Shown here: positions 1 through 8,812 of the stretch, piece by piece | Layout: the number at the start of each line of letters is the position of its first letter | Numbering within the stretch: the first letter of the stretch is position 1 | NCBI RefSeq assembly: GCF_007741535.1 | Contig: NZ_CP036525.1 | Coordinates: forward strand, 682,001-746,000 | Direction: 5' to 3' | Source of the DNA: Rubripirellula lacrimiformis | Lineage (GTDB): Bacteria; Planctomycetota; Planctomycetia; Pirellulales; Pirellulaceae | DNA length: 64,000 bases | Made by a program: the position numbers and the translations under genes | Notes under the pieces: model-generated | What the model was told of the DNA's origin: nothing | The model's database searches: none | What the model saw: only the letters and a program-made list of their open reading frames with translations

Positions 1-785
1 CCGCCGATGCCTAGAACCAGTTCCTGCTGCAAACGCAGTTCGGCGCCACCGCCATACAATTCGCTGGTGATGCCGCGATGGGCCGGAAAGTTGGCTGCGT
101 CGTTACTGTCAAGCAAATACAGCTTCACACGACCCACTTGAACCTGCCAAGCACGCAGCCAAACCGAGTACCCAGGAAGGTCCACCTTCAGACGCAACCA
201 TTCCCCCTCGGCATCACGCAGCGGCCGGATCGGTAGCTGGCCGGGGTCGTTGTAGGGGTACAGGGCATGCTGTTGCCCGGCGTCGTCGATGGATTGGCGG
301 AAATAGCCTTGCTGATACAGCAGTCCCACGGCTACCACCGGCACGCCCAGATCACTGGCCGCCTTCAATTGGTCGCCGGCGACGTTGCCCAGACCGCCCG
401 AGTAGATGGGCAACGCCTCGCTAAGCATGAATTCCATGCTGAAGTAGGCGGCACACTTCAGTGGTGAATCGGCGTGCGTTTGTTGGAACCAAGCCGGTTG
501 CTCGGCCGTTTGCTTGCGAACGTTTCGCAACTGATCGACCTTCGCACGAAAGTCGACGTCCGCCAGCACGTGTTCGATCTGCTTTCGTGAAACGGTTTGC
601 AGAACCACCCACGGATTGTGCGTGATCTCCCAAAGCTCTGCATCTAGCCGACGCCAAATTTCGTCGGTCGCATGGTTCCAGGATGACCGTAGATCCAAAG
701 CCAATTCGGCCAATGCTTCGAACCCGTCAATTTTGACAGGAAGCAGGTCGTAGACCGGGTTCACATTTCGTGGGTTTCCAGACAT
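1..785 (-). CDS. glgP: Alpha-glucan (glycogen) phosphorylase, N-terminal part, truncated by window edge
   Basis: The minus strand is open from an ATG at 785 to base 1, so only about 261 N-terminal codons are present and the catalytic PLP lysine lies outside. The start has a DUF3417-like segment (LRSSWNHATDEIWRRLD) followed by phosphorylase sequence such as AYFSMEFMLSEALPIYSGGLGNVAGD, quoted in part here, which is characteristic of the bacterial/archaeal short alpha-glucan phosphorylases. The family releases glucose 1-phosphate from storage glucan in the cytoplasm. The start lies 3 bp after the stop of the SpoIIAA-like gene on the same strand, so the two are probably cotranscribed. AAGGA directly before the ATG overlaps that stop. 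Family call is confident; the exact subfamily is not. Confidence 0.85.
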   Translation of the reverse strand, partial: MSGNPRNVNPVYDLLPVKIDGFEALAELALDLRSSWNHATDEIWRRLDAELWEITHNPWVVLQTVSRKQIEHVLADVDFRAKVDQLRNVRKQTAEQPAWFQQTHADSPLKCAAYFSMEFMLSEALPIYSGGLGNVAGDQLKAASDLGVPVVAVGLLYQQGYFRQSIDDAGQQHALYPYNDPGQLPIRPLRDAEGEWLRLKVDLPGYSVWLRAWQVQVGRVKLYLLDSNDAANFPAHRGITSELYGGGAELRLQQELVLGIG

Positions 786-788
786 TCC

Positions 789-1148
789 TTATTCTGCCAA
801 CCATTTGCGAGCTTCGTCGATTTCGCTGACGTCAAAATAGCGAACGGAACCTGTCGTGAACGGTTTGCAAAAGATCGCCATGCCGTGTTCCCACTTCTTT
901 TCGCCCACGATCGCTAGCCGTTCAATGTCATTGAAGTGCTTGGCGTCAAACTTGACGTCTTCCCACAGGGCGGCGGCTTCCCAGCCATGGAAATCGTGCA
1001 TCTGAAACAGGATCCTCACTTTGCCATAGGCTTCGATCTGCCGTTCGACCGATGGCGTAAAGAGGGCGTAGGCAGCACGGTCCAGTTTCCCAGAGACGCG
1101 AATCTCCAACAGGTTTCCATCTTGGACTTCACTCAGTTCAACCGACAT
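789..1148 (-). CDS. SpoIIAA-like (STAS-related) protein
   Basis: This 119-residue protein resembles the SpoIIAA-like family: a small alpha/beta fold with the pattern LEIRVSGKL at the start and a GxxRYFDVSEIDEARKWL ending. Members are cytoplasmic, often linked to lipid or anti-sigma-like binding, but no biochemical role is settled. The ATG at 1148 has AAGGTG right before it. It is followed by the glucan phosphorylase gene after a 3-bp gap, which suggests an operon. A perfect 18-bp inverted repeat lies 24 bp upstream of the start and may control it. Confidence 0.75.
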   Translation of the reverse strand: MSVELSEVQDGNLLEIRVSGKLDRAAYALFTPSVERQIEAYGKVRILFQMHDFHGWEAAALWEDVKFDAKHFNDIERLAIVGEKKWEHGMAIFCKPFTTGSVRYFDVSEIDEARKWLAE

Positions 1149-1171
1149 GACATCACCTTAGGTTCGGAATG

Positions 1172-1216
1172 GATACAACGATTCAGCGTCCGAAGCGAAC
1201 GCTGAATCGTTGTATC
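1172..1216. promoter_or_regulatory. Perfect 18-bp inverted repeat (9-nt spacer) between divergent genes
   Basis: GATACAACGATTCAGCGT at 1172-1189 is the exact reverse complement of 1199-1216, separated by CCGAAGCGA. The palindrome lies 24 bp before the start of the minus-strand SpoIIAA-like gene and about 220 bp before the plus-strand MgtC-family gene. It could be an operator, a cruciform, or a 5' leader hairpin. The sequence shows the repeat; the function is inferred. Confidence 0.6.
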
Positions 1217-1435
1217 GCAACTGAAGTGCCAAAGAACAAACGGCGGAGCCCGGACCGTTGAACGGGGCATTGGGGACCGTTCTCTGCCCGGTATCGCGCG
1301 AACCACATCGATGGCGTCCCATTGGGGCCGTAGACGCACACCTCCTGCGCCCGTATGTGCTCAGTCGAGCGTTTGGCCTGCCATTTGTATAGATTATCGC
1401 TGTCCCAGCGAGCCTTCACCGCCAAAGTCAACTCC

Positions 1436-1936
1436 ATGAACTACGCCGAAATATTTACACCCACCGCTGCAGCCATGCTGTTGGGGGGCGTCATCGGAAT
1501 CGAACGACAAATCAGCGGTCACTTTGCTGGCTTGCGTACGCACATGTTGGTGTCCTTGGGGGCGGCGCTGTTCATCTTGAGCTGCCGAGAGTCGACGACC
1601 GGGGCCGAGTTTGACTTGACCCGCGTGGTGCAGGGAATCGCTGCTGGTGTCGGGTTCATCGGTGGCGGGGCGATTCTGAAGACCGGACAAGAGCACAAGG
1701 TGCATGGATTGACGTCCGCAAGCTCCGTCTGGCTGTCCGCGGCAATCGGTACGACCTGTGGCCTTGCCCAATATCCGTTGGCCGTGACCAGCGCCGTGAT
1801 GGGGCTCTTCATTTTAACGGGGCTGCGCCCGGTCGAAGGTCTCTTTGCGAAGCCGAAGAAAAAGACCCCAAAGTCGCCGCACGGTGGCACGCCGAAGTCG
1901 TCTAGCAGGGACGACCAAAGTTTCACGGACGACTAA
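1436..1936 (+). CDS. MgtC/SapB-family membrane protein
   Basis: The family signature is clear: LLGGVIGIERQISGHFAGLR near the N-terminus, then GVGFIGGGAIL, with about four or five membrane segments over roughly 130 residues and a basic, Ser/Thr/Lys-rich cytoplasmic tail. In other bacteria MgtC-like proteins sit in the inner membrane and affect magnesium homeostasis and F-ATPase activity; short members like this one (166 residues) lack the ACT-like C-terminal domain of classical MgtC. The reading frame is open upstream to 1355, but homology to the family begins at the ATG at 1436. It is monocistronic and converges on ftsH. Confidence 0.85.
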   Translation: MNYAEIFTPTAAAMLLGGVIGIERQISGHFAGLRTHMLVSLGAALFILSCRESTTGAEFDLTRVVQGIAAGVGFIGGGAILKTGQEHKVHGLTSASSVWLSAAIGTTCGLAQYPLAVTSAVMGLFILTGLRPVEGLFAKPKKKTPKSPHGGTPKSSSRDDQSFTDD

Positions 1937-1967
1937 GGCTACTCGCCACGTACCGGCATGCGATTCG

Positions 1968-2031
1968 GCTGCACGCTGATTTCGCTGCATACTGATTTCG
2001 CTGCACACTGATTTCGCGACACACTGATTTC
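1968..2031. repeat. Four tandem copies of a 16-bp repeat
   Basis: Units at 1968-1983, 1984-1999, 2000-2015 and 2016-2031 follow the consensus GCTGCACACTGATTTC with one to three differences each. They lie in the 202-bp gap between the convergent MgtC-family and ftsH genes, so they are non-coding. The period (16 bp) is not a multiple of three. Confidence 0.85.
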
Positions 2032-2138
2032 GCCGTATCGTGAACGAGCCAATGCGGCTTTGGCCCAAGTGAGTCCTGCGGGACTGGGTTGCAGTTCCGT
2101 GATCCGTTCAGGCGGGGGCCTCGATCAATCGTAGTTGA

Positions 2139-4199
2139 TCATGATGCCGAGACGATTTCGTCTTGCAACAAGGCATGGAACTGAGACGCATCCAACGTCT
2201 CGGTGCGTAGCAATTCCTGCGCGACGCGGTCGAGTTGTTCGCGGTGGTCATCCAAAATGCGTTTCGCATCCTTGTAGGCGTCGGCGAGCAACTGTTTTAC
2301 CTCAGCGTCAATGTGATCGGCCGTGTTGTCGCTGCAATCAAGACCGCCGGCATTCAAGGACGAATCGCCCAAAAAGACGTTCTCGCGGCGCCCGCAATGG
2401 GTCAGCCCAACGGCATCACTCATTCCGTACATGCAGACCATTTGCCGAGCCATCGCTGTTGCACGTTCCAGGTCGTTTTCCGCACCGGTGCTGATTTCGC
2501 CAAACTGAACTTCTTCGGCGGCCCGGCCGCCCAGCAATCCCTTCAATCGGTCCAGCAGCTCTGCCCGGGTCATCATGAACTTTTCATCGGTTGGCAGTTG
2601 CAACGTGTATCCCAACGCCGCCTTGCCTCGCGGGACGATGCTGATTTTGTGCACGGGATCGGCGTGCTGGCTGTAGGTGCCGACCAACGCATGCCCCGTT
2701 TCGTGATACGCGACACGCTCTTTCTCCTCGGCGCCTAAACGTCGACTTTTACGTTCTGGCCCGGCGACGACCTTCTCGACCGCTTCCTCCAGATCCTGTT
2801 GCGAAATCGTGGACGACAGGTGCCGCGCACTCAGCAGTGCCCCCTCGTTCATCACGTTCGCCAGATCGGCCCCCGAAAATCCCGGTGTTTCGCGAGCGAT
2901 GCGTTCCAAGTCAACGTCGTCGGAAAGTGGCTTGTTGCGAGCGTGAACGGTCAAGATTGCTTTGCGTCCGACAAGGTCGGGAGCGTCCATGACGACTTGG
3001 CGGTCAAATCGACCAGGCCGCAGCAAGGCTTTGTCCAGAACGTCGGGGCGGTTCGTTGCGGCCAACAGGATGACGCCGACATTGGCTTGGAATCCGTCCA
3101 TCTCGACCAGCAATTGATTCAATGTTTGCTCGCGTTCGTCGTTGACGTTCCCGACATGCACACCTCGTTGGCGGCCGATCGCGTCGAGTTCATCCAAAAA
3201 GATGATGCACGGTGCATTTTGCGTCGCTTGACGAAACAGGTCGCGAACACGCGATGCACCGACGCCGACAAACATCTCGACAAACTCGCTGCCGCTAAGC
3301 GAATAGAACGGCACCTTGGCTTCCCCGGCGACCGCTCGGGCCATCAACGTTTTGCCGGTTCCCGGCGGCCCCACCAATAGAACACCTTTAGGGATTTTGG
3401 CTCCCAACGCCGTGTACTTGTCGGCATGTTGCAGGAAATCGACGACCTCCTGCAGTTCGTACTTTGCTTCGTCGCATCCGGCAACGTCATCGAACGTCAC
3501 ACCGGTATCGCTGTTCACCGCCAGCTTCGCTTGGCTTTTGCCAAATCCCATCACGCCTTGGCCGACCGAGGCCACGCGTCGCGAAAGAAAAGTCCACAAC
3601 ACGAACACCAGAGCAATGGGAAGCACCCAAGAGATCAGGAAGTTGGACAGAAAGCTGGGCCGTACTCCGGTGTACGTTACATTCGCCGCGGTCAGTTCAT
3701 CGACCAACGTCGGGTCTTCCACGCGGACCGTTCGGAAATGGAGAAGGTCTTTGGCGTCCGCTTTCTGCTTATCGGAGGCAACCTCCGTGGACTTTGCGGG
3801 GGCCGTGTCGGATGATGCGGCCGCCTTAGAATCGGTGTCCGGCTTTGTTTCGGCAGGCTTCTTATCGCCTTCGTTCGAACCGGCATTTTGATCGTCGGGG
3901 ACTTTCGCCTCGACTGGTTCCACCGCTTCCGCATCGGGGACGTCAGCCGACCCCAGAATCTCGGTTTCCCCGATCTGGCATTCTTCGATCACATCGCTGG
4001 CGACGTACGATTTGAATTGGCTATATGGAATCGTGTGGATGTTCAACGCTCGCGAAAAGTCTTGCCAAAGCCAAACCGTCATCAGCGCCATCATCGCGAA
4101 CCAGATCATCGAACGCCAATCGTTCGATAGATCGGGTTTCGAGTTCGGCCCCTGATTGTGTGTCGTAGGGTCTGAGGGGGAGTCTGCGTTTTTGTCCAT
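2139..4199 (-). CDS. ftsH: ATP-dependent zinc metalloprotease FtsH
   Basis: The 686-residue protein has the full FtsH layout. There are two membrane helices (about 30-46 and 188-205) flanking a periplasmic segment. An AAA+ domain follows, with Walker A GPPGTGKT (277-284), Walker [10 protein letters not shown] (332-340), pore motif FVG (310-312) and the second region of homology [10 protein letters not shown] (391-400). The zinc peptidase site is HETGH (499-503). The family degrades unstable and misassembled membrane and cytosolic proteins. The periplasmic segment carries an unusual stretch (about 82-150) rich in Ala, Asp, Glu, Lys and Pro. The gene starts 26 bp after the cytochrome c gene and is probably the last gene of that operon. 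Confidence 0.97.
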   Translation of the reverse strand: MDKNADSPSDPTTHNQGPNSKPDLSNDWRSMIWFAMMALMTVWLWQDFSRALNIHTIPYSQFKSYVASDVIEECQIGETEILGSADVPDAEAVEPVEAKVPDDQNAGSNEGDKKPAETKPDTDSKAAASSDTAPAKSTEVASDKQKADAKDLLHFRTVRVEDPTLVDELTAANVTYTGVRPSFLSNFLISWVLPIALVFVLWTFLSRRVASVGQGVMGFGKSQAKLAVNSDTGVTFDDVAGCDEAKYELQEVVDFLQHADKYTALGAKIPKGVLLVGPPGTGKTLMARAVAGEAKVPFYSLSGSEFVEMFVGVGASRVRDLFRQATQNAPCIIFLDELDAIGRQRGVHVGNVNDEREQTLNQLLVEMDGFQANVGVILLAATNRPDVLDKALLRPGRFDRQVVMDAPDLVGRKAILTVHARNKPLSDDVDLERIARETPGFSGADLANVMNEGALLSARHLSSTISQQDLEEAVEKVVAGPERKSRRLGAEEKERVAYHETGHALVGTYSQHADPVHKISIVPRGKAALGYTLQLPTDEKFMMTRAELLDRLKGLLGGRAAEEVQFGEISTGAENDLERATAMARQMVCMYGMSDAVGLTHCGRRENVFLGDSSLNAGGLDCSDNTADHIDAEVKQLLADAYKDAKRILDDHREQLDRVAQELLRTETLDASQFHALLQDEIVSAS

Positions 4200-4225
4200 G
4201 TTGCCGATCGTTCCTGCCTACCTGT

Positions 4226-4675
4226 TTAGTAGTACGGGTAATACTGGGTTGGCTCGTACGGGGTGACTTTGTAATGCGATTCCAAGAAGGTCACGAGGTC
4301 CGAGAGCTGCGTGATGGTCAGTTCGTCGTTGTAGGTTCGCATTTTGGACTTGTCGCCGTCCTTGATTTCATCGTCCGTGTAATGCACCGCGAATCGGTGC
4401 GACGGGTTGATGATGGATGTGACTAATTCGCCGTAGGTGACGACCACGAACTTTTTACCACCCAGGGCAACGATCGTTTGGTCGGGATTCTGGGGCTGAT
4501 CGAACTCGACACCATCGACGGTGTGACAGGCGGCGCATTGCAGTTCGCTGAACAGCTGCTGACCGCGTACGGGGTCACCTTCGGGCAAACTGAATCCTCT
4601 GCCGGATTTCGGATCGGGCGCGCAACCGCATGCGGCCAACATCAGCAACGCGATGGGGATGATGAGAACTTTCAT
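4226..4675 (-). CDS. Lipoprotein class I cytochrome c
   Basis: The 149-residue product begins with a lipoprotein signal (LLMLAAC lipobox, Cys16) and has one heme-binding CAACH motif (47-51). A methionine in DKSKMRTY could be the distal axial ligand. It is therefore likely a membrane-anchored monoheme electron carrier in the periplasm. The C-terminal end is Tyr/Pro-rich (TQYYPYY). Its start overlaps the end of gpmA by four bases (ATGA), indicating translational coupling. The redox partner cannot be told from the sequence. Confidence 0.88.
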   Translation of the reverse strand: MKVLIIPIALLMLAACGCAPDPKSGRGFSLPEGDPVRGQQLFSELQCAACHTVDGVEFDQPQNPDQTIVALGGKKFVVVTYGELVTSIINPSHRFAVHYTDDEIKDGDKSKMRTYNDELTITQLSDLVTFLESHYKVTPYEPTQYYPYY

Positions 4676-5493
4676 GGGTGGGCCTCTTGCTGGGATGGTG
4701 AGGGAACAAAACGTAAATCGCTACCTTTGACCGTATCGTTGGACAGCACGGGGGGCGGAACAACGCCGTGTTTCGAAAGTTGCGAAGGGATCGATTCACG
4801 GATAGACGTGGCGGGTTGGATCGCATCGTTGACCGGGATAACGATGGGTACGCCGGTCGGGATATCCAGATGGACAATCTCGTCATCCGAAACGTTATCG
4901 AGATATTTGACGAGTGCTCGTAGTGTGTTTCCATGAGCAACGATCAAAACGCGATTGGCGGCATCAAATGCTGGGACAATCGACCGGTGCCAGTACGGCA
5001 GCGTCCTTTCGATTGTGTCCTTCAGACTTTCGCCCAACGGCAGTTGATCGCTCCGCAACTTGGCATAACGTGGGTCACACCCTGGGAATCTCTTGTCACC
5101 GACGGTTAACAATGGTGGCCGAACGTCGAAACTTCGGCGCCACCGTTGAACCTGTTCTTCGCCAACTCGTTCCGCCATCTCGTGCTTGAATTCACCCTGC
5201 AGCGATCCGTAGTGTCGTTCGTTGAGACGCCAGCTACGCTGCACGGGGATCCACATTTGATCCATTTCTTCTAACGCCAACCAAAGCGTCTTGATGGCTC
5301 GCTTTAGCACCGATGTGAACGCGATGTCGAATTGGATTCCTTCGGTTGCCAGTCGGCGCCCCGACTGGATCGCTTCGGCGTGTCCCTGGTCCGACAATCC
5401 AACGTCGGTCCACCCGGTGAATCGATTCTGTAGGTTCCAGACGCTCTGGCCATGCCGAAGCAGCACCAGCGTCTTTTGCGATGGATTATTCAT
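4672..5493 (-). CDS. gpmA: 2,3-bisphosphoglycerate-dependent phosphoglycerate mutase
   Basis: The protein carries the histidine phosphatase/mutase signature LLRHGQSVWN with the phospho-accepting His14, followed by NRFTGWTDVGLS, LNERHYGSLQG and a C-terminal IVAHGNTLRAL with the second catalytic His. These are diagnostic of the cofactor-dependent mutase that interconverts 3- and 2-phosphoglycerate in glycolysis. At 273 residues it is slightly longer than the usual 230-250, the extra length being a tail after about residue 235. The gene overlaps the upstream alcohol dehydrogenase by 8 bp and the downstream cytochrome gene by 4 bp. Confidence 0.94.
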   Translation of the reverse strand: MNNPSQKTLVLLRHGQSVWNLQNRFTGWTDVGLSDQGHAEAIQSGRRLATEGIQFDIAFTSVLKRAIKTLWLALEEMDQMWIPVQRSWRLNERHYGSLQGEFKHEMAERVGEEQVQRWRRSFDVRPPLLTVGDKRFPGCDPRYAKLRSDQLPLGESLKDTIERTLPYWHRSIVPAFDAANRVLIVAHGNTLRALVKYLDNVSDDEIVHLDIPTGVPIVIPVNDAIQPATSIRESIPSQLSKHGVVPPPVLSNDTVKGSDLRFVPSPSQQEAHP

Positions 5494-6553
5494 TGAACAC
5501 GATCAATGGTTTTAACACTCCGTCTTCTTTGGTTTCCATCAGATGCAACGCCTTGTCGACATCATCAAAGGCGAACTTATGAGTCGTCAGCGGTGACGGA
5601 TCGACTCGTCCACGCTCGATCAAACCTAGCAACCGAGACATGCGGACGTTTCCGCCGGGGCACAGTCCCGTTCGGATCACCTTGTCGCTCATCCCGACGC
5701 CCCACTCGACTCGCGGGATGTCGACGCTGTCACCGTGGCCAAAGTAGCCGGCAACGGAGATCGTTCCGCCTGGGCGAGTCGCTTTGACGCACGCCTCGAA
5801 GGTTGTTTGCCCGCCGAGGCATTCGATCGCTGAATCAACGCCGACGCCGCCGGTCAGCTTGCGGATCTCTTCCAGCGGATCGACTTGGGTGTAGTCCAGC
5901 GTCACGTCCGCACCGAAATGACGCGACATTTCCAAGCGTTTGGCGACACCATCGACTCCGATCACCAATCCGGCACCTAGTAGTCGAGCACCCACCGTGG
6001 CCATCAAACCGACGGGTCCCTGCGCGAAGATGACGACCGTGCCGCCCAGCGGGATGTTCGCGTGCTCGGCCCCCATGAACCCGGTCGACATCATGTCGCA
6101 GGCATAGACCGCGGTGTCGTCGCTGATCGAATGAGGTATAGGAGTCAGGTTCGCACTGGCATCGTTGACGTGGAAGTATTCGGCAAAGTTACCGTCCTTG
6201 GTGTTGGCGAACTTCCATCCACCCAACATGTCTTCGCACTGCGACGTGTATCCGCGTTGGCAGTTTTGGCAGTGAAAGCATGGCGTGATCGCGTTGACGG
6301 CCACCCGGTCCCCCTCCTGGAACCCGCGTACCTCGCTGCCCAATTTGGCGACCACACCCACCGCTTCATGGCCGAGAGTCAGGTTGGTTCGGTCTCCGAT
6401 CGCGCCCTTCAACGTGTGGACGTCGGATGTGCAAACCAACGCGCGAGTGGTCTTGACGATGGCGTCGTTCGGGCCGGGTTCAGGAATGGGCTTGTCTGTG
6501 AACCCGACTTTCCCGATTCCTTCCATCACAAAGGCTTTCATCATCTTGGCCAT
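5486..6553 (-). CDS. Zinc-dependent alcohol dehydrogenase (secondary-ADH type)
   Basis: This is a medium-chain dehydrogenase. The N-terminal sequence (KAFVMEGIGKVGFTDKPIP) and CTSDVHTLKGAIGDR...GHEAVG match the NADP-type secondary alcohol dehydrogenases, with catalytic zinc ligands Cys, His and Glu in these motifs. Unlike the Thermoanaerobacter enzyme it keeps a four-Cys structural-zinc loop (CFHCQNCQRGYTSQC). A Rossmann segment (FAQGPVGLMATVGARLLGA) follows. The frame is open to 6724, but the ATG at 6553 has GGAG eight bases upstream and begins at the family's usual N-terminus. It is the first gene of a likely four-gene operon (with gpmA, cytochrome c and ftsH). The substrate is unknown. Confidence 0.9.
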   Translation of the reverse strand: MAKMMKAFVMEGIGKVGFTDKPIPEPGPNDAIVKTTRALVCTSDVHTLKGAIGDRTNLTLGHEAVGVVAKLGSEVRGFQEGDRVAVNAITPCFHCQNCQRGYTSQCEDMLGGWKFANTKDGNFAEYFHVNDASANLTPIPHSISDDTAVYACDMMSTGFMGAEHANIPLGGTVVIFAQGPVGLMATVGARLLGAGLVIGVDGVAKRLEMSRHFGADVTLDYTQVDPLEEIRKLTGGVGVDSAIECLGGQTTFEACVKATRPGGTISVAGYFGHGDSVDIPRVEWGVGMSDKVIRTGLCPGGNVRMSRLLGLIERGRVDPSPLTTHKFAFDDVDKALHLMETKEDGVLKPLIVFNE

Positions 6554-6962
6554 CGCCGTCTCCGCAAAACTAGGTGTGGGTAACATTTTGAATCTGGCAG
6601 ACTGCGTAAACGCAAACACCGTGCCAGCGGAATGTCGGGGCGATGGCAACCCCTTTCTACGCTGCAGTTGTGTCGCTATCGCTCGGTGGCACATCGCGGT
6701 GTCCACTATCGCGCGAATGTGCAAACGGGATTCATCGATAGACGTTGGGAAGTCAGCAAGACATCAGGTGTGGGGACGCCGCACGCTGGTCGACAACCGA
6801 CTTTGGCACGTGACATGCGTAAGCCGCTCCCGATGAAGTCATCTCTTTGTTCAGTGCCACTCGTTTGAAGACGTTCGGTCCCCATGGCATCGAAGGTTCT
6901 CTTCGGTTTTGACAAAGGGAATGGCTGTTTCCGCACAAACATTGTTGAAGGTAAGCCGAGCG
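6554..6962. other. Divergent intergenic region, no gene supported
   Basis: This gap separates the minus-strand alcohol dehydrogenase from the plus-strand universal stress protein and should hold the promoters of both. Reading frames here are shadows or weak upstream extensions. I see no hairpin or repeat worth naming. Confidence 0.5.
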
Positions 6963-7820
6963 ATGAGCAATACTTCTCAGTCGACCACCCAGGTTTCACC
7001 ACTGCGTGGCGTGCTGGTTGGCGTCGATGGCAGCGTCCATGGCCATGTTGCCATCGACCTGGCCGTGCAACTGGCCAAACAACATGGCAGCCGATTGGTT
7101 GGAATCGATATCGTTGACGAAGACGCCACGCAATTTGGTGACTACGGGGTGATCGACGAGAAGGCGGAGGCCGAACGCAAGGAAGAAATTCAACGCATGA
7201 TCCAGCGGGCCAAACAGAGCCTGGACGTCTTTGAACAACGCTGTGGCGAAGCAGGAGTCAACGGCATTCGCTGCCGAAAGGCCGGTGATGCGGCTCAGCA
7301 AATTGTGATCGAGGCCCAGCGTTGTGACTTGATCGTGCTAGGGCGTGAAACGCATTTCTATTCGGAATGGCGTCCCGACACGATCGTTGGCAATGTGCTG
7401 CGTCACGCGTCGCGACCCGTCGTGACGGTCCCGTTATCGCTGCCGCGTCAGCAGAATGTGCTGGTCGCCTTTGATGGCAGCCGTGCAGCCGGCAACGCCT
7501 TGTTCGCATTTGTCGCATCGGGACTTGGCATCAGCCAAAAGGTTCATGTTGTGAATGTTGGCAGCGATGCGGAATTGGCGGAATCGGTTGCAAAACCAGC
7601 CGTCGATTTTCTGGATCTGCACGGGTACGACTGCGCACTGCATGCCGTCGTGTCCGCTGGGAAAGCCGACAAAATCTTGCTGGATCACGCCGCCAAGCTG
7701 GATGCCGGCATGATCGTCGCTGGGGCATGCGGCCATGGGAGGCTTCGCGAGTTCATCCTTGGATCCGTCACAAAAACGCTGATTCAGGAATCGCAGGTTC
7801 CCGTCTTCCTGTTTCACTAA
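6963..7820 (+). CDS. Universal stress protein, two UspA domains
   Basis: Two tandem Usp domains are visible, each starting with a VLVGVDGS / VLVAFDGS strand. The second domain ends with the nucleotide-binding pattern GACGHGRLREFILGSVTK, which fits G-x2-G-x9-G-S and suggests ATP binding; the first has a weaker version (GRETHFYSEW...VGNVL). Tandem Usp proteins are cytoplasmic and act in survival under energy or redox stress. The chosen ATG at 6963 has GAAGG about 11 bases upstream; an in-frame ATG at 6921 and a TTG at 6909 are alternatives. It converges on the thioredoxin gene. Confidence 0.87.
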   Translation: MSNTSQSTTQVSPLRGVLVGVDGSVHGHVAIDLAVQLAKQHGSRLVGIDIVDEDATQFGDYGVIDEKAEAERKEEIQRMIQRAKQSLDVFEQRCGEAGVNGIRCRKAGDAAQQIVIEAQRCDLIVLGRETHFYSEWRPDTIVGNVLRHASRPVVTVPLSLPRQQNVLVAFDGSRAAGNALFAFVASGLGISQKVHVVNVGSDAELAESVAKPAVDFLDLHGYDCALHAVVSAGKADKILLDHAAKLDAGMIVAGACGHGRLREFILGSVTKTLIQESQVPVFLFH

Positions 7821-7844
7821 GCGGCGGCAATGCCTTCCCTGGGA

Positions 7845-7872
7845 TGCCTCCCCCACAGCCGGAATGGAGGCA
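7845..7872. terminator. Possible bidirectional terminator hairpin
   Basis: TGCCTCC (7845-7851) pairs with GGAGGCA (7866-7872) around a 14-nt loop, in the 62-bp gap between the convergent stress-protein and thioredoxin genes. There is no clear T-tract, so this is tentative. Confidence 0.3.
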
Positions 7873-7882
7873 GGCTGAATGC

Positions 7883-8305
7883 CTACTTGGCGGTGTTGGC
7901 GAACTGGACAATTTGCTGAGCGTTGAGGGCACCGGACTGTCTTGAAACTTCCGTTCCCTGTTGGAACAGGATCATGGTCGGGATTCCTGTAATTGCGAAC
8001 TGCGATGCTGCCACGGGCGCCGCTTCGGTGTCCAACTTTGCCAAGATGATCCGCGGCGACAACTGCGCCGCTGCGTCTGCGAATGCGGGTGCCATCATTC
8101 GGCAAGGGCCGCACCAAGGTGCCCAGAAGTCCACAAGAACGGGCACATCGGTTCTGGCGATGAATTTGGCGAAACTTGTCTCGGTCAAATCAATTGGACG
8201 CGTCGGCAACAGGGCCTGTTTGCACTTTCCGCAGACAGGCTTGTCGTGCAACTTCGAATCCGGCACTCGATTCACGGCCGAACATGCAGAACAGACTAGA
8301 TTCAT
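7883..8305 (-). CDS. trxC: Thioredoxin 2-type protein with N-terminal zinc ribbon
   Basis: The 140-residue protein has an N-terminal zinc finger with two CxxC pairs (Cys5/Cys8 and Cys25/Cys28) followed by a thioredoxin fold with the active site WCGPC (64-68) and the cis-proline loop GIPTM. This is the TrxC layout: a cytoplasmic disulfide reductase whose zinc site is redox-sensitive. The frame is open to 8512, but the ATG at 8305 has AAAGGA nine bases upstream and starts exactly at the zinc ribbon. Confidence 0.93.
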   Translation of the reverse strand: MNLVCSACSAVNRVPDSKLHDKPVCGKCKQALLPTRPIDLTETSFAKFIARTDVPVLVDFWAPWCGPCRMMAPAFADAAAQLSPRIILAKLDTEAAPVAASQFAITGIPTMILFQQGTEVSRQSGALNAQQIVQFANTAK

Positions 8306-8812
8306 GATTCGGATTCCTTTTTTGCTTTCGCCAATGTTGTTGATTCTAAGTTGATGCTGAATAGCAACCGAAAGCAACCGGAGTGCCAAGTTCGACATTC
8401 TTAGTTTGGGAATCGATCGGCGGATCAGAAGGGCAGCAGGCACAGCGGTTTGGATGTGCGAACGCGGTCGTGTTGTGCGATACTGCACACCTTGGTCAGC
8501 GATGGGCGGCATGCAAAGCAGCCGAGGGATCGCGTTGGAGAACCAACCGGATCGTCCATGTCATCAGCGAAAGACCGATCAAGCTGGTCTTCCGCATGGT
8601 CGACGCCATCTTTGGACGCAGTGTCACGATTGGACGACTCGTATGATTTTCTTTACTTGCCATCTGTCGCCGTGCATCACGCGTTGGCATAGCAAATGCA
8701 ACCCAAGTGAAGGGTCGCTCGGAAAGTTGCTGACGGACGCCGACGCATGAATGGAATTTGAACGTCGGATATTTTGCATCTACTAATTGTGTGGCCTAGA
8801 GAGTCTCGAGAC
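8306..8812. other. Intergenic region of about 500 bp, no gene supported
   Basis: The gap lies between the minus-strand thioredoxin and the plus-strand acyl-CoA synthetase. Several short overlapping plus-strand frames exist (for example an ATG at 8558 giving 44 Ser-rich codons to 8692), but none has recognisable similarity or a convincing ribosome binding site. Promoters for both flanking genes should be here. Confidence 0.5.
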
